From: Ligustrum vulgare
Lineage: Eukaryota; Streptophyta; Magnoliopsida; Lamiales; Oleaceae
Length of the DNA: 64,000 nt
Assembly: GCA_963555705.1 (NCBI GenBank)
Contig: OY743184.1
Location: 20,511,859-20,575,858 of the forward strand
Reading direction: 5' to 3'
Positions 56,740 to 64,000 of the stretch are shown piece after piece (the first letter of the stretch is position 1; each line of letters starts with the position of its first letter). The position numbers were made by a program, and so were the translations under genes. Below the pieces are notes generated by a model. The model was not told the DNA's origin, did no database searches, and saw only the letters and a program-made list of their open reading frames with translations.

Positions 56740-57487
56740 TGTCGAAGCGTGCACGACGACATCCACAAATTTTGGGATAATCCAGAACTAATCAACATAG
56801 CATTCAACATTTCATTAAGAGTACGGTTCTTTCATTCTGCAATCCCATTTGATTGAGGCTAGTAAGGAGACGTTGTTTGACGAATAATTCCAGATTTTGA
56901 ACAAAATTCTTCAAATGGCGCTCCATATTCTTCACCTCTATTGCATAGAACAATTTTTATTTTCATACTAAGTTGATTTTCAACATCATTCTTATAGTGT
57001 TTCCAAAGCATCATCTTTACTCCTTAGCAAATAAACATAACCGTATCTCGTACAATCATCAATAAAAGTAATACAATACTTTTTTACCACCTCTAGTCTG
57101 AACAAATTTTAAATCAAAGATATCATTAGGAATTAGCTTTAAAGGTGAAGTGTTCCTTTCAACGTAAGGAAAAGGTGTTTTAGTTAACTTAGCTTCTACA
57201 CGTTTCATATTTATGATTAGGATCAAAATTTAAAGAAGGTAACAAACTTAAATTCATTAACTTGCGCAAAGATTTAAAATTTGCATGTCCTAATCTATAA
57301 TGCCATAAATTAGATGACTCGAGCGTGTAAGCAGAAGAAATATTATTATAATTATTATTGCGTTTGGGTATAATAGTGAGAACATTTATTTTGAATAGTC
57401 CATTACATAGATATCCCTTCCCTACATACATATCATTTCTGGTGAGTACAAATTTGTAGGCCACAAAGATTAACTTAAACTCATGCT
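56740..57487 (-). pseudogene. Copia D integrase relic
   Basis: Minus strand. It opens with a gag-pre-integrase segment (SSNLWHYRLGHANFKSLRKL at about 57310-57250) and KYETC. It then continues in shifted frames to [35 protein letters not shown] and CTRYGYVYLLRSKDDA. Later pieces correspond to the GEY/PYSPQSNG region of the integrase core. Multiple stops and frameshifts are present. It is cut on the upstream side at 57487 by another element and downstream near 56740. Strand and motifs indicate a Copia element distinct from A-C. Confidence 0.8.
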
Positions 57488-57628
57488 TGTTAGCTCAAGA
57501 ATAACTAACCAAGAGGGGGGTGAATTAATTTATAAAAAAATTTCTATAAATAATCTTGAACTTAAATCCAGTAGGTACAAGTATGAACGCTTAATTTTGT
57601 AAGTAATTTAACTGTCAATGTAGTGTGC
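57488..57628. mobile_element. Truncated copy of the 1820-3270 element
   Basis: Starts TGTTAGCTCAAG with ACTAACCAAGAGGGGGGTGA and follows 1820-1964 closely. It stops where the Tat-type LTR begins, consistent with that element having inserted into it. Confidence 0.75.
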
Positions 57629-58319
57629 TGATGCTGTAAAAAATCCCAACTTTGACATGGCAAGATCTGATGATACTTGATTGTTGGAAAAGACCAATGA
57701 ATTCGTCTTGGTTGACCTGCAAAAAAGGCGAGGATGATTCTCTCCATCGCCCCTCCGGTGTGAGAATTAGTTTTCTGGAGAAAAGTAGAGAAAGAATATT
57801 TTACTGGAAAACGTAAAGAATAATGAATGAATATATGTGATCAAAGGAACTGTATTTTTATGGCTAAAAAAGTCTATAACTTCCTTTATTTAAGAAAGGA
57901 GTCATTTTGTTATAAACTTACCTTTTAAGAAGGATCCTTTACTTATAAGGATTCGGTTTCCTTTTTGTGAAGGGTTTCCTTGTTGATCATGTATTGCCTT
58001 GAGGTTCAAGTATATGGCCCATTAACGAGGCCCATTGTTGAAAGAGATTGGGAAGCCTGCCAATACGGGCCGTAGGTCTCGAAGAACCGATCTTATCTTC
58101 AAGTGTTAAACTGAAGCAGGAGATCGGGATGAACTCGACCCGGATGAGACCGGGCATTTCGCTGAGACGCAGCCCGTTATTGTTGAACAACGAGGAGGTC
58201 GGCCACCTGCCTACCATGGAGTTCTCGGCAAGAGGTCGGTCAAAGGAAGACCATGACATCAAGAGGTCGGGTCATGGAATTCTCCTTAATTTCAGGGAGT
58301 AGGAAAATAATACCGATCA
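57629..58319 (-). repeat. 3' LTR of minus-strand Tat-type Gypsy element
   Basis: On the minus strand it begins TGATCGGTATTATTTTCC right after a GCACGGGGGCCAA polypurine tract and ends TTTTACAGCATCA: 691 bp with TG...CA ends. A TATA-like stretch, AAATAAAGG, and a pyrimidine-rich region precede the end. The 5' LTR lies outside the window. Confidence 0.7.
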
Positions 58320-58333
58320 TTGGCCCCCGTGCG
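58320..58333 (-). other. Polypurine tract of the Tat-type element
   Basis: Minus-strand GCACGGGGGCCAA adjoining the LTR start TGATCGG. Confidence 0.65.
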
Positions 58334-58668
58334 TCAGAGATTGGGACAAGATTTCTGGGCGCATGATAGCTGTTACGTGTGATTTTTCAACTCACCATAT
58401 TTATTATTTTAGTCATAAAAGAAGTGCCTTATAGTGTTGACACGTGGCAGGAGGTAATTTTTGGATTTTGAAATTTTTCCCACCTAATTTGTCTATATAT
58501 ATGTGGTCCCCGTAATCTCATTACGTGTACTTTGCAAATTTCTGAGAGATCAGAGAACTCGTTGGGCAATCTACACGACCTCTACTCCAACAAAAAATTT
58601 CTAGCATCTTAGGTAAGCTCGGCCTACCTCGACCTCTCTAACTCTTTTATTATTTATTATAGGAAAGT

Positions 58669-60567
58669 ATGGCTAGACGTATGACAGTGGAAGACCTTAG
58701 GGAGGTAGAAGATTTAGATGAACCTCTAGAGGTCGAGCCATTAGGATTTTATGTGCCCCCACCTGATTTTGATGATGGCGAGTCTGATAATGGGGAGAAG
58801 GTTGAGGACAATCCCCGGGTAGTGAGGGAACCTAGGCGGACAGAGCTCGAGCTACCAACCCATTATAACAAAATGAAAGAACATATGATCGAGGTAGATA
58901 TGAGGAGATATGGATTAGTGGATAGATATACCGTCAGGGTTCCTGATAGGGACGAGTATTCTTATCATTGCCGGGAAGGGGAGTTAGTCGTGTATCACGA
59001 GGCCTTGCTGGCCGGGCTTAGGTTCCCCTTGCACCACTTTTTTGTGGATTTCTTACTGACCGCGAGCATATTGCCCGGTCAACTTGCTCCTAATGGGATG
59101 AGGATCCTTGTATATTTTTACATACTGTGTAGGAGCTTAGGGATAGAGCCTACCGTTAATCTTTGCAAATGTTTGTTGGAGCTTAAGTACTTGCCTCGAT
59201 GCAATAGTTTTGTGTATTTGTGCAGGAAGGGTAGGTTTGAGGTTCCATGGGTCCGCTCCTCCATAAAGTATTGGAAAGAAAGGTTTTTCTTTATCAAACC
59301 TAAAGAGGGCGAGACCCTATTCTGGCCAACCTTCAGAAGACCCGATGTAGATAACTTTAATAGGATGGGTAGTCTAAGTGAGGAGACCGTGACAGAACTT
59401 ATGGCCGATGTTGTCTGGGTCTGTGACTTTGGTTTTCTGGCTGAGGAAGCCAGTGACTTAGCAAATAGTGACATTCTGGACCAGGCCAGCCTTGACCAGG
59501 CCAGCCTTGACCTTCAGCCCGGTAGGGTTCGGCCTCTTAAATTTTTAATTAAAAAGCCCTTCTTTACTTTATGCTTATCTTTGTGGATTTTTCAGGAGGC
59601 TATAATCTTCTCATCCTTGTTTCAGGAATGGCTTTTGACTCCGAGGTTTTGAAGCAGGCTGCACTTTCCAAGGCTCAAAGTGCCCGAGCGAAGAGGGCAG
59701 TGGATGGAGTGACCAGGAGGCACCCTCAAAAGAGGGGAAGGGCCAATACTTCAAGCTCGGGATAAACATCCCGGTCTCAAGAAGATATCCCGCCACCAAG
59801 GGAAGAAAAGGCCTCCAAGGGGTCGGGCACCTCCTTCTTCCGACTCCGAGCTCGAGGCCGACAATCCATCTATGGCCGACTGCAGGAGGAAGATGCAAGA
59901 CTCCCTGCATCCAGACCTCGTGAAAAAATACCAATATGAAATCGGCCTGGAGCGGGGAGTGGAGCACATAATGAGCGAGCTCTCCAGGTAGTTCTTGAGA
60001 TTTTATTGTCATTATTTAGTGGATATATATCTTTACGCGAGATTTTTACAAGTTATTTGCCCGATCTTCAGATGTTGAGCATTACCCGGGGAGTTGTCAA
60101 TCAAAGCATTGAGCGGGGTGAGACGGCGAGTCAGTTAGTTCACTCCGTTCAATACGAAGCCACCTGGGCCAACGCTTCCCAGGAGGAGCTTCGCAAAGTT
60201 AAGGCAGACCTCGAGGCTGCTTTCCAAGAGCGGGACAATGCTCGGGCTAAAGCTAGGCGCTTCGGAGAAGAGCTCGAGCAGGCTCGGGCACGGGAGCCTC
60301 AACTCCAAGCTTCTTCCATAGAGTCCTTCAAAGGCTCCAGAAGACTACAAGCTAGCCTTGGGTAACTATGCTTTGGAGTCTTACTCTCAAGCAATAAAAC
60401 AGGCAAGGGCTTGGTGCCTTCTGAAGATGCCCGAGTTAGACACTAGCCCAATGGCCGCTTTCCCACTAGGTGCTGATGATCTTGACTTCATCCCCTTTGA
60501 GGAGGAAGATGATGCCGATTACGAAGTGCTCGAGGAAGCAGAAGAGTGGTCTGACCCGGAGGATTGA
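58669..60567 (+). pseudogene. Antisense extra ORF, PF04195-like transposon protein, spliced
   Basis: Encoded opposite to the host element's pol. Exon 1 (58669 to about 59519) starts MARRMTVEDLREVEDL with an acidic N-terminus. It then carries the fold I recognise as the putative gypsy-type transposon protein (PF04195): YHEALLAGLRFPLHHFFVDF, LAPNGMRILVYFYILCRSLG, SFVYLCRKGRFEV, WKERFFFIKP. A 15-bp duplication gives DQASLDQASLDLQ. GT...AG introns are plausible at about 59522-59596 or 59630 and at 59990-60071. Exon 2 is lysine/arginine-rich (AKRAVDGVTRR); the last exon is coiled-coil-like (ANASQEELRKVKADLEAAFQ) and ends in an acidic tail (FEEEDDADYEVLEEAEEW). A TAA near 59763 and a frameshift near 60338 argue it is now broken. 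Role unknown. Confidence 0.65.
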
Positions 60568-60914
60568 AGTCATTGTAAATCTACGTTGTTATGCCGAGGT
60601 ATGCCCCGTAGACTTTTGTAAAACTTAATGAATGAATGAATTTGGTTTTTAAGCCTTTCGAGAGTTGCCTTTAAATATTAAATAGCATTGATTCCGCATC
60701 AAGATTAAGTTTCCGACAATTAACTAGTAAGACCGGGTTAGTCCGACCCCTTTTAGTCGATTCGCTCAAGGATAAGATCGAGCTCTTTACTTGTCGAAAT
60801 TACGAGAATTGTTTGATAAGATCTGGTTATGCCGACCTTTAGGGTCCGTTTTTCAAGATGGAGTCGAGTCCATAACAAGTAAAATAGACGCAGATCTAAT
60901 TATTTTGAACTTCT

Positions 60915-61445
60915 TGTTGGGACGTAATTTGTAACATCATGCCATGAGACCTTGTAAATTATTCGTGGAAGAATAATTTGTAAAATCTTACCATGAGACA
61001 TTGTAAATTATTTGATGGGAAATAATTTGTATCGTCTTGCCATGAGACCTTGTAAATTATTCGTGGAAGAATAATTCGTAAAGTCTTACCATGAGACATT
61101 GTAAATTATTCGATGGGAAATAATTTGTAACGTCTTGCCGTGAGACCTTGTAAATTATTCGTGGAAGAATAATTTGTAAAGTCTTACCATGAGACATTGT
61201 AAATTAGTTGATGGGAAATAATTTGTAACGTCTTGCCATGAGACCTTGTAAATTATTCGTGGAAGAATAATTTGTAAAGTCTTACCATGAGACATTGTAA
61301 ATTACTTGATGGGAAATGATTTGTAACGTCTTGCCATGAGACCTTGTAAATTATTCGTGGAAGAATAATTTGTAAAATCTTACCATGAGACATTGTAAAT
61401 TATTTGATGGAAAATAACTTGTAAAATCATGTGAATGACCTTGTA
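60915..61445. repeat. Tandem array: 98-bp units made of two 49-bp halves
   Basis: The word CTTGTAAATT recurs at 60951, 61049, 61147, 61245 and 61343, exactly 98 bp apart, and near 61440. Each 98-bp unit holds two related 49-bp monomers: one with ATTCGTGGAAGAATAATT, one with GATGGGAAATAATTTG. Both end in CTTRCCATGAGAC. About 11 monomers in all. Confidence 0.9.
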
Positions 61446-61499
61446 AGTTACTTCAAGATTTGATCTTTGTAGTGCTCATTCTTTGGAAGAAGTACTTTT

Positions 61500-61709
61500 A
61501 ATTAAGGGGACTGAACTATGGGCCTCGTTAAAACCTTACCTAGAAAAATCCAATAGGAAAAAATCTGGATAAGGAAAAAGAGTACCCGTCCCTGACGCTG
61601 AAAGAAAGAACAATGGGCACGCAGACCCGACCTTAACAATCATTGATGGACGTGCAAGTCCGAAAGTAAAAAGAATAAACATGGGCGCCCAGGCCCGAAA
61701 GTAAAAAGA
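61500..61709. other. Element-internal non-coding segment
   Basis: Contains CTCGTTAAAACCTTACC and a following AAGGAAAAAGAG word, a combination I associate with non-coding regions of plant LTR elements. Two ~30-bp near repeats (CCGAAAGTAAAAAGAATAA) lie at 61660-61715, beside the truncated RNase H. Confidence 0.45.
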
Positions 61710-62359
61710 ATAACCAAGGCAAGTGCGAGCTGCTCCGCCAATGTATATTGGGTTTCTGCGTCCAACATCATCTTACTGACATAATATACCGGTTTTTTAG
61801 CCTTCTCTTCCTCTTTAACCAAAACGGCGCTTACAGCATGATTGGACACAGCTAGATACAAGAACAGATTGTCCCCTGGATTTGGATTTACCAATATTGG
61901 AGGAGTACCCAAGTATTCTTTCAACTTCCTGAAGGAGACCTCGCATTTCTCGTCCCATCTGAAGTCTTTGTTTCCTCGAAGAGTTTTGAAGAAGGGAAAA
62001 CATTTGTCCGCTGCCCTTGACATAAATCGGCCCAATGCTGCTACTCTCCCTGTCAGCTTCTGCACTTCCATGATATTTCGAGGAGGTTCCATTGATGCTA
62101 GGGCCGAAATTTTATCTGGATTGACTTCGATACCTCTCTGAGTGATCATGAATCCCAAAAACCTTCCCGAGCCTACTCCGAAGGCCCACTTTGCAGGATT
62201 CAATTTCATCCGATGTTTTCTAAGTGTACTGAATATTTCCTCAAGGTCAGCAATGTGGTCTTTCTTTCTTGAACTTTTTACGACCATGTCATCAACGTAG
62301 ACCTCAATGTTAAGCCCGATGTGTCTGGAGAAGACCGTGTTTACAAATCTTTGATAAGT

Positions 62360-62367
62360 AGCTCCAG
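62360..62367. repeat. Target-site duplication AGCTCCAG, left copy
   Basis: Matches 62827-62834. Confidence 0.85.
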
Positions 62368-62826
62368 GCAGGGATGGCAAAACGGCTCGTCGGCTCGGGC
62401 CGCTCGGGCTCGACTCGGAAAAAGCTCGGGCTAAGCTCGGCTCGCGGCTCCAGATTTCGAGACAAAGCTCGAGCCGAGCTTTTTTTTAGAGACGGGCTTT
62501 GGCTCGGCTCGGCTCGAGCCAAAAAAAGCCCGCTAAAAAAGCTCGATGGGAGCTTGAATAATGAATTTCGACCACGAGTTCGGCTCAACTTGCTATATAT
62601 ACACATTTTCAATAAAAATTTTATGAGTTTTTGCTATAAAAATAAGAAAAAAAGTAAAAGCTCGAACTTGGCTCGGCTCGGAAAAAGCTCGAGTCGAGCC
62701 TTATTTTTCGGGAGGAGCTTTAGCTCGGCTCGGGCTAAAAAAAGCTCGACCCCAAAAAGCTCGAGCCAAGTTCGAGCATTGATCTTCGGGTCGCAAGCCG
62801 GCTCGACTCGGCTCATTGACATGATC
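62368..62826. mobile_element. Non-autonomous hAT-like element (459 bp) inside RT
   Basis: Flanked by the perfect 8-mer AGCTCCAG. The left end GCAGGGATGGCAAAACGG is a typical plant hAT terminus (CAGGGATGGCAA). The right end in reverse complement, GATCATGTCAATGAGCC, is a decayed partner. The interior is saturated with GGCTCGGCTCG/CGAGCCGAGC words in both orientations, so it can form extensive hairpins. Removing it and one duplication rejoins the RT codons NAGA-TYQRF in frame. Open frames across it are fortuitous. Confidence 0.85.
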
Positions 62827-62834
62827 AGCTCCAG
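62827..62834. repeat. Target-site duplication AGCTCCAG, right copy
   Basis: RT sequence resumes with CATTCTTTAATCC. Confidence 0.85.
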
Positions 62835-63661
62835 CATTCTTTAATCCAAACGGCATGATCTTCCTGTGCCATCCGAATCTAATGATATCCCGAGAAGGCG
62901 TCTAGGAAGCTGTAAAGTTCGGAGCCTGATGTTGAATCCACCAATCTGTCGATCCTGGGAAGAGGATAACTGTCTTTTGGACATGCTTTATTCAAATCTG
63001 TGAAATCGATACAAACTCGCCACTTGCCGTTTGGCTTCTTCACCAAGACCACATTGGCTAGCCATTCTGGATACTTCACTTCCTTAATGAATCCCGCTTT
63101 TAAGAGTTTATCTATTTCCTCTTTGATTATCTGCCTCCTTTATGTGGCAAACTGTCTTCTTCGCTGCTTTACGGGCTTCTTGTCAGGCATGACGTTAAGC
63201 CTGTGTTCGAAAAGTGCGGGATCAATCTCGGGCATATCTTCAGCACTCCATGCAAATATGTCGATATTTTTCTTTAAACATTGCGATAACTCCTCTTTCA
63301 TTAGTTTGGGGAGTTCTTTCCCAATTGTGAAGATCTTCCCTTCTGAAATTTGAACTTCTTCCAACTCCTCTACGATGACATTCTTTCTTCCACTGGAAGT
63401 TCTATTGACATCAGATCTGTCTTACCCTTTCCAATACAGCTGATATAGCAACTTCTGGCTACCGATTGACTTCCCTAAATAGTTTCTATGACTGCGGAAG
63501 TTGGAAACTTGATCGCCAGGTGATATGTCGATACTATAGCTCTTAGGCTGTTCAAGAAGGGTCTTCCCAAGATAGGATTTTAGGCCATAGGAGTCTTGAC
63601 GACCTGGAACGGAGTCATCTTTGTTACCCATTTCTCTTCTGATCCCAGTGAGGTGGGAAGG

Positions 63662-64000
63662 TGTAACACCCCAAGTTTAAGAGTCTAAAATCTAGGCGTG
63701 TCAACTTCCATGCACATTAAACGCGGAATTAAATCATTTACACAACTAAAATGTTCATTTATCTACTATAAAATTTTAGCGAAATTTCGGCAGAGTCTCT
63801 TCTATAAATTGGACATAGCCAACTTGTAGAGGGACATCAAAAACCATTTTAAAAATTTAAAACATCCATCACATCTCAATCACATTCATCATCGCCAAAA
63901 CCAATTCATGCATTTCCCAAACTCCTCAATCATAAGATTTTTTCCAAAATATCAACAAGTATTGACAAATGAAATAAGAGGTAACTTAACTCATAATACG
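63662..64000 (-). repeat. Partial LTR, chromovirus-like, running off the window
   Basis: The plus strand begins TGTAACACCCCAAG, the inverse of a GGGGTGTTACA LTR end such as the one at 31868-31878, so this is probably a minus-oriented LTR of a similar family. The AATTTCGGCAGAGTCTC segment supports this from memory of plant LTRs. The second half and the duplication lie beyond position 64000. Confidence 0.55.

Larger units (their letters stand above)
61710..63650 (-). pseudogene. Gypsy pol: protease edge, RT and RNase H
   Basis: Minus strand. Upstream pieces (63650-63420) belong to the protease region. The segment at 63364-63140 (FAWSAEDMPEIDPALFEHRLNV) is the pre-RT linker. RT starts WLANVVLVKKPNGKWRVCIDF and DLNKACPKDSYPLPRID (63079-62879), then LDAFSGYH. 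After the MPFGLKNAGA block a 459-bp insertion intervenes. RT resumes ATYQRFVNTVFSRHIG with the catalytic YVDDMVVKS, then KCEVSFRKLKEYLGTPPIL. RNase H begins LFLYLAVSNHAVSAVLVKEE and is cut after AEQLALALV. Stops and frameshifts are present; integrase is absent. Confidence 0.9.
57629..63661 (-). mobile_element. Minus-strand Gypsy (Tat-like) element, 3' part
   Basis: Read on the minus strand: protease/RT/RNase H remnants (63650-61710), a repeat-rich non-coding region (61450-60900), an antisense spliced ORF (58669-60567 on the plus strand), polypurine tract (58333-58320), and 3' LTR. Extra ORFs, sometimes antisense, between pol and the 3' LTR and tandem repeats in the same zone are known in Tat-lineage elements. 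Integrase is missing after RNase H. A hAT-like insertion splits RT, and a further LTR at 63662 truncates the upstream side. Confidence 0.65.

Noticed and set aside
57987..58302. Opposed 84- and 91-codon frames
   Set aside because: They lie within the Tat-type LTR and show no domain.
62374..62844. 156-codon plus-strand and 100-codon minus-strand frames rich in R, A, S, L
   Set aside because: They cover the GCTCGG-repeat hAT-like insertion, so the coding look comes from GC-rich repeats.

Overview
This window looks like gene-poor nuclear DNA of a flowering plant, probably a dicot. It is strongly A/T-rich and packed with LTR retrotransposons carrying plant-type primer-binding sites (TGGTATCAGAGC and TTTGGCGCCATTGCC). 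It also holds many MITEs, hAT-like and Helitron-like remnants and simple repeats. I found only one convincing host gene, a 162-residue DUF4228/PADRE protein at 23153-23641 (+). No rRNA, tRNA gene or CRISPR array is visible. The species cannot be named from the sequence.

Layout. 0.67-4.3 kb: a truncated Copia (gag, protease, start of integrase) split by a 1451-bp element. 4.3-10 kb: a long-TIR element, a composite repeat ending in a Helitron-like hairpin plus CTAG, and Harbinger-type MITEs. 10.5-12.0 kb: minus-strand Copia 3' end (LTR plus RT/RNase H tail). 12-19 kb: MITE cluster. 19.1-23.05 kb: minus-strand Copia with integrase and RT deleted, its 5' LTR lying about 40 bp upstream of the TATA box of the PADRE gene. 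25-27 kb: Harbinger-like and hAT-like elements. 27.6-35 kb: Athila-type Gypsy 5' LTR (split by a 2.8-kb solo LTR), gag and protease, then 3' non-coding sequence with no RT, followed by a 20-bp minisatellite and an AACCC-rich element. 37.6-42.9 kb and 45.0-49.4 kb: two members of one Copia-like, gag-only LTR family, both with intact 5-bp target duplications. 49.4-56.3 kb: A/T-rich MITE and Helitron-like sequence. 56.4-64 kb: a CACTA-like end, a minus-strand Copia integrase relic, and the 3' half of a minus-strand Gypsy of Tat type with an antisense spliced extra ORF and 49/98-bp tandem repeats. Its pol is split by a 459-bp hAT-like element, and another LTR runs off the window end.

The elements do not form a pathway; their order tells an insertion history. 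Perfect target duplications (AGGAAC, CTTTT, GTGGT, TCACT, GTACT, AGCTCCAG, GGTCTAAG, TTATAAATA, many TTA/TAA) show who inserted into whom. In three cases, removing the insert plus one duplication restores the host reading frame exactly. Every retroelement coding region seen here carries stops, frameshifts or deletions. The two gag-only elements and the Tat-type element with its antisense ORF are the most interesting biology.
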